From Thermoproteota archaeon (GTDB lineage: Archaea; Korarchaeota; Korarchaeia; Korarchaeales; Korarchaeaceae), in NCBI GenBank assembly GCA_027491485.1, contig JAOZGR010000001.1:248001-312000 (forward strand): a stretch of 64,000 nt of DNA, read 5' to 3'. The first letter of the stretch is position 1. Each line of letters starts with the position of its first letter. Position numbers and translations under genes: made by a program. Of the stretch, positions 25,845 through 34,962 are shown one piece after another. The notes beneath the pieces are model-generated. The model worked only from the letters and a program-made list of their open reading frames with translations. It searched no databases and had not been told where the DNA came from.

Positions 25845-27131
25845 CGGTGTAAGGTCGCTTTTTCTAGGGATATACATTATTTTCTTCGTAACTGGTCTTA
25901 ATCCATATTCTAGTGCTCTGTCCGAATAATTCAGGATAAGCCTCATTAAGTCATTCCCTTGGATCCATCCGAGCCCCCCTATCTGCGCGTCTAGTTCTTG
26001 GAAGTTAGATGCGTCATCCTTCGGAAGTCCTTTCCCATAGAACAGTATGGGGACCGGGTCTCCCGTGTGTTTTTTAATAGTACATGGAGTAGCATGATCT
26101 CCTGTGATAACTATCAGCACATCTTCTGATGCGTCAGTCAGGGGTTCTAGAGCCAGATCTACCCTCTCTAAGATTTCCCTCTTAAGTAAGGCATCTCCCT
26201 TGTGAGATGCAACATCTGTGGCCTTTATGTGTAAGTAGACAAAGTCAAATTCTGAAAGTAGATCCAGTGCTTTACTGACTTTAGCTGAGAAATCTGAGTC
26301 AGGTAGTCCCGTCGCACCCTTAGGCTGATAAACTTCAAATCCTATGGCCTTAGCTATGCCCTTATACATCGGACCTGCTGCCACTGCTGCTGGTCTGAAT
26401 CCCCATCTAACTGAGAAGGGTTCCAAATCTACTGTTTTTGCCGCTCCTCGGGGCAATATGAAATTAGCCGGTGGTTTTCCCTCTTCTATCCTCCTCCTAT
26501 TGATCTCATGGTCTTTTAGGATGTTATAGGACTTAATGAGGAACTCCTTCAGTGCTTTAGCAGTTTTCTCTGCTCTCTTATTTATTGGAAGAGGTTCTAG
26601 TACAGGATAGCCTATTTCATGAGGATCTACATCTGTTACATCACTTGAAAGATCTTCTCCCCGTAGTATCAGAAAGCCCCTATGTTCTAGGGTATGCTTA
26701 AACTCAGCCCTCACTTCCCCACCTAGTAGTCGCATCTCACTTATTTCCACGGCTAAGCTTTCTGCTTCCTCACCCGAGATCCTTCCTGCCCTCCTATCCT
26801 TCACTATAAGTTTTCCATACTTTTCCTCTACCGTAGAGAAGTTGGCCCTGAAAGCCACTCCATCTCCTATGTCTATACCTTCGCCTAGAGCCTCAAAGAC
26901 TCCTCTACCGGGATACTCTTCAGTAATATCGTATCCAAAGAGGGATAGATGGCCGGTATCGCTACCCGGAGGTACTCCAGGAGCTATTGGATACTGCATC
27001 CCTATGAGGCCTTTTGATGCCATTAGGTCCAAATTGGGTATCTCAGCACTCTGTAAAGGGGTAAGCCACTTTAACAACGGATTAGGCCTGTCGCCTAGTC
27101 CATCTAGGATGACGAGTATTACCTTCCTCAT
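25833..27131 (-). CDS. apgM: 2,3-bisphosphoglycerate-independent phosphoglycerate mutase, archaeal type
   Basis: The 432-residue member of the alkaline phosphatase superfamily interconverts 3- and 2-phosphoglycerate in glycolysis and gluconeogenesis. The N-terminus ILVILDGLGDRP carries a metal-binding Asp, and the catalytic Ser lies in PGSDTGHLSLFGYD. Further metal ligands are in LHIKATDVASHKGD and VITGDHATP. The open frame extends about 140 codons upstream, but that part is antisense to the PAC2 gene, so the start is ATG 27131. No riboswitch or leader is visible. Confidence 0.93.
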   Translation of the reverse strand: MRKVILVILDGLGDRPNPLLKWLTPLQSAEIPNLDLMASKGLIGMQYPIAPGVPPGSDTGHLSLFGYDITEEYPGRGVFEALGEGIDIGDGVAFRANFSTVEEKYGKLIVKDRRAGRISGEEAESLAVEISEMRLLGGEVRAEFKHTLEHRGFLILRGEDLSSDVTDVDPHEIGYPVLEPLPINKRAEKTAKALKEFLIKSYNILKDHEINRRRIEEGKPPANFILPRGAAKTVDLEPFSVRWGFRPAAVAAGPMYKGIAKAIGFEVYQPKGATGLPDSDFSAKVSKALDLLSEFDFVYLHIKATDVASHKGDALLKREILERVDLALEPLTDASEDVLIVITGDHATPCTIKKHTGDPVPILFYGKGLPKDDASNFQELDAQIGGLGWIQGNDLMRLILNYSDRALEYGLRPVTKKIMYIPRKSDLTPLPI

Positions 27132-27186
27132 ATAAGCTCTAAATACCCTCTTATTTAATACGCGCTTCGTATGTAGTGAAAGGGTA

Positions 27187-27957
27187 ATGATTATGGGTTG
27201 GGTGAAAATAAAGGAGATAACGGCTCCGAGCAAGGCGGAAATAGCGATATTGGGGTTTCCGGGCATGGCTAATGTGGGAGAGCAGGTTCTAACGTACCTA
27301 ATCAAGGAGAAGGAACCTGTCCCAGTAGCAAAGATATACTCTGAACATCTCATGTTCCCTAATAATATGGTTGGTATTTCCGTCTTAGAGGATGGAAAAT
27401 TTGTTATACCTTCCGTTTCAATATTCAATCTGGAGGAAGAGGGGATTGCCCTAGCAACGAGCGATGTGCAGCCCCTACCTTGGGGCGGGATGGAGGTAGC
27501 CAGTGAGATAATGAAGTTCCTTATAAAAATGGGTACAAAGAAAATAGTTGTAGTCACTGGATTCGTAGACGAAAGCCTAGCCAGGAAAGCACTTGTGTTC
27601 GGAAGCGATGAAGACCTGCTAAGAAAGTTCTTAGAAGCAGGTGCTATTAAGCAGGATGTAATAAAGTCCGTAATAGGTTTAGCTGGCTCTGTATTAGCTA
27701 TATCTAAGATAAGAGGACTTAATAGTGTAGTTGTGAGTGGAGTTGCCCCTGATTACTCACCTGATCCTAAGGCTGCTAAGACAGTGTTAGAAGTACTAAA
27801 CAAGACATTCTCCCTAGGAATAGATTTTGAGATCATAGATAGACAAATAGAGGAGATTGAGAGAATAAAGAGTGAGTTAATAAAGGAAATTGAGAAAAAG
27901 ATAAGAGAGGAAATGCAGCGTGGTGGTGTAGATGAGTCCACGGAGTACGTCGGCTAA
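27187..27957 (+). CDS. PAC2-family protein (proteasome assembly chaperone-like)
   Basis: The 256-residue protein begins with the family pattern VKIKEITAPS...AILGFPGMANVGEQV and has SDVQPLPWGG and VVVTGFVDESLAR in the core, then a charged coiled-coil C-terminus. Archaeal PAC2 homologues (PbaA/PbaB) bind proteasome alpha subunits; whether this copy does so is unknown. Its gene overlaps the PadR-like gene by 26 nt, forming an operon with DUF354. A second PAC2 gene lies at 30973. ATG 27193 is an alternative start. Confidence 0.85.
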   Translation: MIMGWVKIKEITAPSKAEIAILGFPGMANVGEQVLTYLIKEKEPVPVAKIYSEHLMFPNNMVGISVLEDGKFVIPSVSIFNLEEEGIALATSDVQPLPWGGMEVASEIMKFLIKMGTKKIVVVTGFVDESLARKALVFGSDEDLLRKFLEAGAIKQDVIKSVIGLAGSVLAISKIRGLNSVVVSGVAPDYSPDPKAAKTVLEVLNKTFSLGIDFEIIDRQIEEIERIKSELIKEIEKKIREEMQRGGVDESTEYVG

Positions 27958-28327
27958 GCTCCCACCTCCTCTCCAGAGATTGGTTGATAAGCTAACTAAG
28001 GAGAATCTGTGGCTATACGTTTTGTCTATATTAAAGGAGAGACCTGCTTATCCCTATGAGATCTCCGATCTAATAGAAGAGAGATTTGGTTGGAGGCCAG
28101 CAAGAGTTACTGCCTATATGGTAATGAGATCTTTAAAGTCTAAAGGATACGTTAGGATGTCTAAGAAGAAAGGTGAGGAGACGGGTAAAATGAGAAACTA
28201 CTATGAGATAACTGAGTCTGGTAGAAAATTATTGGAAGAGGGGCTTAAATTCCTCAATGAGACTATAACATCTCTTCAGGAGAAGAAAATCAGTCAGAAA
28301 GGTCCTAATGATGAGGATATGGTTTGA
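27932..28327 (+). CDS. PadR-family transcriptional regulator
   Basis: This 131-residue winged-helix protein shows the PadR core: LWLYVLSILKERPAYPYEISDLI, then RFGWRPARVTAYMVMRSLKSKGYV and RNYYEITESGRKLLEEG. A C-terminal dimerisation helix follows. PadR proteins repress genes for detoxification or membrane functions in response to small ligands. The ligand and target here are unknown. The gene overlaps both neighbours, PAC2 and DUF354, so it may regulate its own operon. Confidence 0.85.
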   Translation: MSPRSTSAKLPPPLQRLVDKLTKENLWLYVLSILKERPAYPYEISDLIEERFGWRPARVTAYMVMRSLKSKGYVRMSKKKGEETGKMRNYYEITESGRKLLEEGLKFLNETITSLQEKKISQKGPNDEDMV

Positions 28328-29342
28328 TGTCATTACTCCTAAACAAGCTAGGCTGATGACATCGATTGCGAACTACCTGAAAACAGATTACTTAATGACG
28401 TGTAAGGGTCTCTCGGAAACTGTTAGGCTACTGGGCAGGTTAGGAGCGAGTTACTTAGTAATCGGGAGGTATAGCAGCAGGGATCTCAGGGATAAGCTAT
28501 TAGCTTATGCAGAAAGGGTCAGCTTGCTAGCTGAACTAGCTAATCAATATGATCCAGACTTTCTCATTTCTTTTTCATCCCCAGAGGCCGTTAGAGTTGC
28601 ATTTGGGCTATCGATTAAGTCAATCACTCTGAATGACACGCCGCATGCCTATCATGTAGCGAGGTTAACATTCCCATTATCTTGGAGGATAGTGTACCCT
28701 AGGGCTGTGCCTAGCCAAGAGATCTTAAGGCTAGGAGCATCTAGATGTAGTTTAGTTCCCTACGATGGCGTTGATGAGGTTGCTTGGGTAAAGGATTTCA
28801 TAGCTAGACATTCTCCCAAGAAAAGAGAATTCATAGTCTTCATAAGACCTGAGGAAACAGGAGCCTCCTATTTACTTGGTAGTAGGGATCCCATCTCCTT
28901 AAGGTTAATAGACAGCATCCTTAATGCCGGAGCGAAGGTACTAGTTAAGCCTAGGTACGAGAGTCAGGTAGAGTATCTCCGTAGATCTTATGGAAATAGG
29001 ATAATTATACTCCGTGAGCCTGTAGATACCCTAGCGTTATTCAGCAGGGTTTCCTTGGTCGTAACTGGAGGTGGGACTATGGCAAGGGAGTCTGCTTTGC
29101 TAGGTACCCCTTCCATTTCTACGTTCCCTTTGAAAGTTAAATTGCATGTGAATGAGTACCTAGCTAAGAGAGGTTTTCCTATATGGAGGGTCCATGATAT
29201 AGATGAGGGGAGAAAATTAGTAAGCAGGATCCTTAAAGATCCAGATAAGTTTGTTGTAGATACGAGAGGAATGGTAGAAGATCTAGAAGATCCTAGGAGT
29301 GTTATCAGGCGATTAGTAGATCTTGTGGGGGAGTATTCATGA
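28311..29342 (+). CDS. DUF354 family glycosyltransferase-like protein
   Basis: The 343-residue protein has the DUF354 pattern: N-terminal RIWFDVITPKQARLM, a TLNDTPHAYHVARLTFP segment, and a C-terminal VVTGGGTMARESALLGTPSIS that resembles the nucleotide-sugar-binding half of GT-B enzymes. It probably acts in cell-surface glycan synthesis, but no substrate is known for the family. ATG 28308 is equally possible, one codon upstream. The gene overlaps PadR by 17 nt, and its stop overlaps the start of the next gene. Confidence 0.82.
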   Translation: MRIWFDVITPKQARLMTSIANYLKTDYLMTCKGLSETVRLLGRLGASYLVIGRYSSRDLRDKLLAYAERVSLLAELANQYDPDFLISFSSPEAVRVAFGLSIKSITLNDTPHAYHVARLTFPLSWRIVYPRAVPSQEILRLGASRCSLVPYDGVDEVAWVKDFIARHSPKKREFIVFIRPEETGASYLLGSRDPISLRLIDSILNAGAKVLVKPRYESQVEYLRRSYGNRIIILREPVDTLALFSRVSLVVTGGGTMARESALLGTPSISTFPLKVKLHVNEYLAKRGFPIWRVHDIDEGRKLVSRILKDPDKFVVDTRGMVEDLEDPRSVIRRLVDLVGEYS

Positions 29343-29596
29343 GGAAGTCTGGAGTTCTAATTGGGTGTGGCCCAAGTGATGTTTCTGTAGTTATAGATAC
29401 TGATAAGGAGGGCATCAAAGAGATCATAGCAAAGATCCTCTCAATAGACTATTTCGTCGTAGACGGGGAATGCCGGCACCCAGATATATCTCTGCTGGCT
29501 TTTTTAGTAAGAATCTTAGGTAAAGAAGTATATTGGGTAAATAAGGAACCTAAGGGTCTCTTAGGCAAGCTATCTTCTGGTAGATTAAAGGAGTAA
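29339..29596 (+). CDS. Uncharacterised small protein downstream of DUF354
   Basis: The 85-residue protein starts at an ATGA overlap with DUF354, a strong sign that it is a real gene. It has an alternating hydrophobic/charged pattern (VLIGCGPSDVSVVIDTD) that suggests an alpha/beta fold, and no recognisable motif. Its 3' end overlaps the convergent oxidoreductase by 12 nt. Confidence 0.55.
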   Translation: MRKSGVLIGCGPSDVSVVIDTDKEGIKEIIAKILSIDYFVVDGECRHPDISLLAFLVRILGKEVYWVNKEPKGLLGKLSSGRLKE

Positions 29597-30907
29597 CCTG
29601 TACTTCCTAGACATTCCTTCAGCTGCAACCGCTACCGGATCTAATACATCACAGAGCTCAGGTTGATATGCAAATTCCATTACTCTGATATCCTGCACTT
29701 TAAAGCCGGCGTATATAGCTGCTGTTATGAATAGGATCCTCCCCCTAACATCCCTTCTACCGAAAACTTGGGCACCTAGTATTCGTCCTTCGGTATCGGT
29801 TATCAACCAAATCACAGACCTATCCCTGCCCGGCATATACTTAGGTAAATCCGAACCGGCAAACCTAAATGAGAGATATTCTATCCCCAAAGAGCCTGCT
29901 TTACTAGCCGATACACCAACTCCTCCAAACCAGTAATCTCCTACGGGTACTATGTATGGTGATAGTGCACCTCTATATCTTACCCTCATACCTGCAGCAT
30001 TTTCAGCAGCTATCCTTCCCTGTACCAATGCTGTTGATGCTAAGCCTGTAGCTACACGCTCTCCTGTTACGAAGTCCCTTACTTCTGCCACATCCCCTGC
30101 AGCAAGTACATTTGGATCGGAAGTGAACATGTAATCATCTACCCATACAGCACCAGTTTCTCCGATCTTAAGGCCTGATTTCAAGGCTAGATCCGAGTTT
30201 GGCTTCGCTCCAGTTACTATTATCGCTGTATCTGCCTCTATTGTCCCTGAGTTCGTCTTTACACGTCTTAGTTTTCCTCCCTCTCCTTCAAGCCCCTCCA
30301 GCCTAGTTTTGAGCATTACCTTTACTCCCATTTCAGTCAATTCCCTAGCTACTAATGAAGAGACAGGTAGATCCAACTTGCCGGGCATGAGTTGTTCCAA
30401 TGCCTCTATGAGAACAACCTCTCTGCCTGTTTTAGATAGCTCAGAAGCAATCTCTATACCAGTTGCACTCCCTCCCACAACGACAACTTTATTCCCTAAG
30501 ATCTCTAATAGTTTAGCTACGCTCTCTATGTCCCATACTGTCCCGACTCCTTCCAGATCTAAGCCTTCTACTCGGGGGAATGTCGGTTTGAGCCCAGTAG
30601 CAAGAATTAGTTTGTCGTATGGAAGCTCATCCATAGATCCATCTTTCTCGTATCTGACCACCTTACGTTCAAGATCAATATAATCTGCTCTAGCTCCTAA
30701 GATCAGGTTCACTCTGCCCTTGAGAGTGGATTCTTCGAGTGATTTTAGCTCTAATCTACCTCCCAGTACCATAGGGAGAGAGCAGGGATGATTTGAGACA
30801 TATCTACCCTTCTCTATGACGTAAACCCTTGAGTCGGGATCTACTTTCTTTAAAACAGCTGAAGCTGTTTGACCAGCAGTTCCATGGCCTATAACAATAT
30901 ACTCCAT
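29585..30907 (-). CDS. FAD-dependent pyridine-nucleotide disulfide oxidoreductase (NADH oxidase / CoA-disulfide reductase type)
   Basis: The 440-residue flavoprotein has an N-terminal FAD-binding GHGTAGQTAS, an NAD-binding VVVVGGSATGIEIASEL in the middle, and the second FAD motif VLAAGDVAEV. A single redox-active cysteine occurs in NHPCSLPMVLGG (about residue 43), the position of the Cys-SOH of NADH oxidases and of CoA-disulfide reductases. The C-terminal dimerisation domain has a further conserved-looking Cys in YQPELCDVLDP. Likely roles are oxygen detoxification or thiol-disulfide or sulfur reduction in an anaerobe; the electron acceptor cannot be assigned. Confidence 0.87.
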   Translation of the reverse strand: MEYIVIGHGTAGQTASAVLKKVDPDSRVYVIEKGRYVSNHPCSLPMVLGGRLELKSLEESTLKGRVNLILGARADYIDLERKVVRYEKDGSMDELPYDKLILATGLKPTFPRVEGLDLEGVGTVWDIESVAKLLEILGNKVVVVGGSATGIEIASELSKTGREVVLIEALEQLMPGKLDLPVSSLVARELTEMGVKVMLKTRLEGLEGEGGKLRRVKTNSGTIEADTAIIVTGAKPNSDLALKSGLKIGETGAVWVDDYMFTSDPNVLAAGDVAEVRDFVTGERVATGLASTALVQGRIAAENAAGMRVRYRGALSPYIVPVGDYWFGGVGVSASKAGSLGIEYLSFRFAGSDLPKYMPGRDRSVIWLITDTEGRILGAQVFGRRDVRGRILFITAAIYAGFKVQDIRVMEFAYQPELCDVLDPVAVAAEGMSRKYRLLL

Positions 30908-30972
30908 ACTAACCCCATCTTCGAGGCCTATGGTTTAATATTGAGTTGAGCTTCTAAGGACCGGGGTACTCG

Positions 30973-31740
30973 TTGGGGTACGTTGAGCTAGTTAAAATCA
31001 AGGAGATTAAGCCAAAGAACCCGATACTAATACAAGGGGTTCCTGGGCTCGGATTAGTCGGTAAGATAGCAGCAAGTTACCTCATTAGGAAGTTTAATGC
31101 CGAGAAAGTGGCAGTCATATACAGTGATTATCTGCCATTACCTGACGGATCATCTGGTGTTAGAGTAGAGGAGAACGAAGTTCAGCCTCCCTCCTATGAG
31201 ATCTATTTCATTAAAGGAGGAAAGAATGACATACTAGTCCTAACATCTGAGGTCCAACCCATTGCCTTTGGCCAGTACAGGATCGGTGAGTTGGTCCTTG
31301 ACTATGCCCAAGAGTTAGGTGTAGAAACAGTAATAACTATGGGCGGCTATGTTCCGGGATCCCCGGAGGTCAAAGGCGTATTTGCATGTACAAATGACGA
31401 TGAATTCATGGAGATCCTAAGGAAGGAGGCTGACGTTAAGCCTTTAACTGGAGGTTATGTGACGGGAGCTGCTGGTTTACTTGTTGGGCTAGCTGATCTC
31501 AGAGGGATTAGAAGTGCATGCCTCTTAGGTACAACTAGCGGGGCTTTTCCAGATCCCAAGGCCTCTAAAATGGTATTAGAGGTTCTAAACAAGGTGTACG
31601 AGCTTAACATAGACTTAGAAGAATTAGAGAAGGAGGCTGAGGTTGCTGAGGAGATGATTAAAGAGGAGATACGCTTAGGAGAAGAAAGTAGAGAATATAG
31701 GCCTGAGGAAGAGGAGAGGGGACTCCCATACCATGTATGA
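30973..31740 (+). CDS. PAC2-family protein (second copy)
   Basis: The 255-residue protein is a paralogue of the 27187 gene: IKEIKPKNPILIQGVPGLGLVGKIAASYL at the N-terminus, then SEVQPIAFGQ and TMGGYVPGSPEVKGV. It has an acidic C-terminal coil. Two PAC2 proteins would fit the heteromeric PbaA/PbaB-type arrangement, though that pairing is inferred. TTG 30973 follows GGGGT by 5 nt. It is divergent from the oxidoreductase. Confidence 0.85.
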   Translation: MGYVELVKIKEIKPKNPILIQGVPGLGLVGKIAASYLIRKFNAEKVAVIYSDYLPLPDGSSGVRVEENEVQPPSYEIYFIKGGKNDILVLTSEVQPIAFGQYRIGELVLDYAQELGVETVITMGGYVPGSPEVKGVFACTNDDEFMEILRKEADVKPLTGGYVTGAAGLLVGLADLRGIRSACLLGTTSGAFPDPKASKMVLEVLNKVYELNIDLEELEKEAEVAEEMIKEEIRLGEESREYRPEEEERGLPYHV

Positions 31741-31814
31741 AGTCCTGAGTCACTAGCTACTCTGATTAGCAGTATTATAAAGCCTAGCAATGGGTCATTA
31801 ATGAGGGATGAAAA

Positions 31815-32807
31815 GTGCCTAGACGAGATGATGAAATACCGGTATACACTCCAGAATTGCCTTATCAGCCTAAAGTGAGTGGTAGAGCCATACTCTTCGC
31901 GGGAGTCGTTGTACTGATAATTATAGTGCTATTTCTCAGCATATTCACCGTGGAATTGGGATATGCTGCTGTTACAGTTGATCCTTTCACAGGAAGGATA
32001 TCAGAGCCATTCATAGGACCGAGGGTGGCCTTTAAGCTCCCCTGGCAGTCTGTTAAGAGGGTCTACGTCGCCACGGATGCCGTACACATGTGGACTGACG
32101 TAACTGCCATACGGCATGGTTATGGAAGTGCAATAGGAGATTATCCTGCCATAGAATCCCTAACTAAGGATGGACTTCAAGCATGGATAGACTTAACAGT
32201 TAGATGGCATATAATCCCTAGCGCGGTACCTAAGATTGTGGAATCCTATCCTGCCTTAGATTATGAGGAAAAGCTCATAATTCCGGAGATAAGAAAGATT
32301 GCTAGGGACGTACTTTCTAGGTATGAGGCTGCTGAGGTTCCAGTTGCCAGAGATAAGATCAGCGGTGAAATATTCAATGAGTTACAGAATATCTTAGGCC
32401 AAGATGAGACTACAGCCGGTGGTATAGTGATAGATGAGGTATATGTGAGGAACATAAAGCTACCCGAAGAATTCCTGAAAGCCATCCAAGAGAAACTAAC
32501 CTCTCAACAGAGGATGATAGCTGCTTATTATGATAGAAACAGGACAATAATACTAGCAAATGCCTCAGCTACAGCGAAAGTATTAGAAGCGAAAGGCGAG
32601 GCTCAGTCTAGGATAATTATAGCAAATGGTACTGCCGAATCTATAAGGATCCTCGTTAACTCCGGAGCTCGACCGGAGGATATAGCCCCTCTAGTTATCT
32701 ATTTGGAGGGGCTTAAGGACATAGCCAAGGCAAATACAACTATGATCGTAAGTACGGGAGGTTCAACGCCTATAATGTATCCCATTCAAGTTAAGGGAGG
32801 TGGTTAG
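31815..32807 (+). CDS. SPFH/prohibitin-like (band 7) membrane protein
   Basis: The 330-residue protein has one N-terminal transmembrane helix (ILFAGVVVLIIIVLFLSIF) and a band 7 domain with GLQAWIDLTVRWHI and EEKLIIPEIRKIARDVLSRYEA. A helical region rich in Ala and Glu follows, ending in a Gly-rich tail (VKGGG). SPFH proteins form membrane-bound oligomers that organise proteases and lipids. GTG 31815 follows GGATGA. It is upstream of the DUF296 gene, whose ribosome-binding site overlaps its last codons. Confidence 0.85.
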   Translation: MPRRDDEIPVYTPELPYQPKVSGRAILFAGVVVLIIIVLFLSIFTVELGYAAVTVDPFTGRISEPFIGPRVAFKLPWQSVKRVYVATDAVHMWTDVTAIRHGYGSAIGDYPAIESLTKDGLQAWIDLTVRWHIIPSAVPKIVESYPALDYEEKLIIPEIRKIARDVLSRYEAAEVPVARDKISGEIFNELQNILGQDETTAGGIVIDEVYVRNIKLPEEFLKAIQEKLTSQQRMIAAYYDRNRTIILANASATAKVLEAKGEAQSRIIIANGTAESIRILVNSGARPEDIAPLVIYLEGLKDIAKANTTMIVSTGGSTPIMYPIQVKGGG

Positions 32808-32808
32808 G

Positions 32809-33222
32809 TTGAAGTCTTTCGACATAAAGAGAGTTATTTTGTTGAGGATAGATAGAGGAGAAGAGGTTATCTCATCGATAGTAAATACATGCGAACAGGA
32901 GGAAATAAAAGCTGCCCTAATTAATGGTATAGGCCTTCTAAGTAAGGCAAAGCTCGCTGTCTTTGTACCAGAAAAACAGGCTTATGATTCATTTGAAGTA
33001 GATAAGCCCATGGAACTTGCTTCTTTGATGGGTAATGTAAGCATAAAAGATGGAAAGCCCTTCGTTCATTTACATGTAGTGCTTGGAGATAGGAAGGGTT
33101 CAGTAGCTGGTCATCTAATGGAGGGTTATATAGGGGGAACGGGGGAGATAGCAATACTGGAATTAAAAGGGGAACTGAGAAGAGATCTAGAAAAAGATGG
33201 CTTAACTCTCCTTAATGTCTAA
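32809..33222 (+). CDS. PCC/DUF296-domain (PD1-like) DNA-binding-type protein
   Basis: The 137-residue protein matches the PCC domain: VILLRIDRGEEVISSIVN, AALINGIGLLSKAKLAVF and KPFVHLHVVLGDRKGSVAGHL, where the histidines are typical of a metal site. Plant relatives bind AT-rich DNA; archaeal members are of unknown role. I chose TTG 32809, 6 nt after GAGGTG, because the upstream GTG at 32800 lies within that ribosome-binding site and upstream of the SPFH stop. It overlaps convergent surE by 21 nt. Confidence 0.82.
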   Translation: MKSFDIKRVILLRIDRGEEVISSIVNTCEQEEIKAALINGIGLLSKAKLAVFVPEKQAYDSFEVDKPMELASLMGNVSIKDGKPFVHLHVVLGDRKGSVAGHLMEGYIGGTGEIAILELKGELRRDLEKDGLTLLNV

Positions 33223-34095
33223 CCCCCTTATTATTTTTGTCAGATTATCTTCTAGATACCTAGCAAGTGAGTTAATCTCCTCTAAGGCAGTTCTAACTCT
33301 CCTGTTAAACTCATCACAGTTAACTTCTTGGATGCTCATATTCAATGAAATAGGCGTTATTGATACAGCTCTCTCTACGGTAAGTGCGTAAAGATCAGTC
33401 CCCCTGTCCATCTCGGTTACCGGAACGGGATTCCCACCAAGCCAATAGTAGGGATTGCCTCTGGGATCTATCCTCTCTAAAACATAGTTCTCAAACTTCA
33501 CCTTTGCTAGCCTAGTAACCCTGACAGGCGTGTCTTCCGAGATTCTATATGGGAAGTTGACGTTCAGTAGATCAACTCCACTAGGTAGGCCCCTCTCTAA
33601 TAGCCACTTTACGATTCTCGCGGCTAGTCTAGCATGGGGCAAGAACCTATCGACAGGCCTAGTTGGCTCGCCAATAGGTATTTCAACGCTGAAAGCAGTA
33701 GAAGTTATCCCTAAAATCGTACCTTGTAGAGCTGCAGCGATAGTTCCGCTGGTGAAGATGTTATCTAAAGTTATATTATCTCCCACATTTATCCCAGATA
33801 CGACTATGTCGGGTCTGACGTCCATTATGAACCTAACGGCCATTGTTACGGCATCGCCAGGAGTTCCGCTTACTGTATATGCGTCCTTGTAACCAAACCC
33901 TCTCACTTTCACTGGGAGCTTTCTTATCCTGAGAGGTTTATGTAGCGTTATTCCTTTCCCAGCCGCACTCATTTCATGCTCTGGGACAACAACTGTGATG
34001 TTTCCGAGTTTAACCTCCAAGAGCCCTATCCAAAATGCTCTGAAGGGAGCTGAATGCAAACCATCATCATTAGTAAGCAAAACGTTGAAATTCAT
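33202..34095 (-). CDS. surE: SurE-type 5'/3'-nucleotidase
   Basis: The 297-residue survival protein phosphatase has the metal-binding LLTNDDGLHSAP at the N-terminus, VVPEHEMSAAGKGIT, GTPGDAVTMAV and the catalytic pocket SGINVGDNITLDNIFTSGTIAAAL. SurE dephosphorylates nucleoside monophosphates. It is slightly longer than the average bacterial SurE, as is common in archaea. Its start is 3 nt downstream of the Pdo stop, so the two form an operon. Confidence 0.93.
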   Translation of the reverse strand: MNFNVLLTNDDGLHSAPFRAFWIGLLEVKLGNITVVVPEHEMSAAGKGITLHKPLRIRKLPVKVRGFGYKDAYTVSGTPGDAVTMAVRFIMDVRPDIVVSGINVGDNITLDNIFTSGTIAAALQGTILGITSTAFSVEIPIGEPTRPVDRFLPHARLAARIVKWLLERGLPSGVDLLNVNFPYRISEDTPVRVTRLAKVKFENYVLERIDPRGNPYYWLGGNPVPVTEMDRGTDLYALTVERAVSITPISLNMSIQEVNCDEFNRRVRTALEEINSLARYLEDNLTKIIRGLDIKES

Positions 34096-34098
34096 CCT

Positions 34099-34806
34099 TT
34101 AGCCTCTCAGAGCCTTAATTAGATCAGATGCATATTTCTCTTCGGGTTGTAATCCAACGGATACATCTTTAGGGATTTCTTTTCCTCCTTCTCTAACTGC
34201 AATAACGTTATGAGGAACAGCTGAGACGCCAAATGTATCAGCTATATCGGGATTCTCGTAGGCTTCGACGCAGTCCGATTCTACAAGTCCTGCAAGCTCT
34301 ATTGCGAATTTATTTGCGAGTAGCACCTGATGTGGACAGTAAGGACATGTTGGTGTGACAAATATCATTATATGGGCCTCCTTGTTTATTCTCTTGGCTT
34401 CTTCGAGTATCTCTCTGGTCCTAGCGCTTAGTCCACTATCTCCTCTACTGATTAGAATAATCGTCTCTACAAATGCCCATGCTTCATAACCTGCTGGCGC
34501 GCCAGTATACCTAATTTTATAGCCCGAGCGAGGGTCTATTAGTATGGTTGGAGTCCTAGTTATGTTAAATTCTTCTATCAACGATGGCTCTAGTGTTATA
34601 TCATATATCTCAATTCTCAGTTTATCGGAGAGTTCTTGTAGCTCTCTCAATAGCTGCTCCGTCCAACCGGAATACTCCTCATTACCCGTGCCCTTAAACA
34701 TGAGTATTTCGACGGGTCTAGGCATTTCTGAATCGAATCTAGCTCTTAGCTGAGCGGCTGTTTGCTCGTCCATTATCCGGCCGTGAGAATGATTATGGTG
34801 ACCCAT
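34099..34806 (-). CDS. pdo: Glutaredoxin-like protein disulfide oxidoreductase (Pdo)
   Basis: This tandem-thioredoxin-fold protein acts in disulfide formation or reduction in thermophilic archaea. The C-terminal active site CPYC is intact (154-157, in TPTCPYCPHQ), and cis-prolines follow in both folds (TRTPTILID, VSAVPHNVI). The N-terminal active-site position, CxxC in Pyrococcus and Sulfolobus, reads EEYSGW and has no cysteine, so only one site is redox-active. The N-terminus is His-rich (MGHHNHSHGR) and may bind metal. ATG 34806 is preferred to 34818, since GGTGA lies 5 nt before it. Confidence 0.85.
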   Translation of the reverse strand: MGHHNHSHGRIMDEQTAAQLRARFDSEMPRPVEILMFKGTGNEEYSGWTEQLLRELQELSDKLRIEIYDITLEPSLIEEFNITRTPTILIDPRSGYKIRYTGAPAGYEAWAFVETIILISRGDSGLSARTREILEEAKRINKEAHIMIFVTPTCPYCPHQVLLANKFAIELAGLVESDCVEAYENPDIADTFGVSAVPHNVIAVREGGKEIPKDVSVGLQPEEKYASDLIKALRG

Positions 34807-34962
34807 AACGTTCACCATGGGATAGGAGACCTCACCTATTTAAATTCCATCATATTAACTTAGTTGGGGCAGCTCATGGCTCCAAAAAACCGTGTTATTT
34901 TTAATAATTATGATGTATATGCAGAGTCAAACTTAAAAAATAATCGTGATCAGGATAAATCT

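Noticed and set aside
27132-27557. N-terminal extension of apgM
   Set aside because: It is antisense to the PAC2 gene and has no phosphoglycerate mutase similarity; the family N-terminus begins at 27131.
34864-34962. First 33 codons of the S-component-like frame
   Set aside because: AAT-rich and polar, unlike a membrane-protein N-terminus; it is probably promoter DNA.
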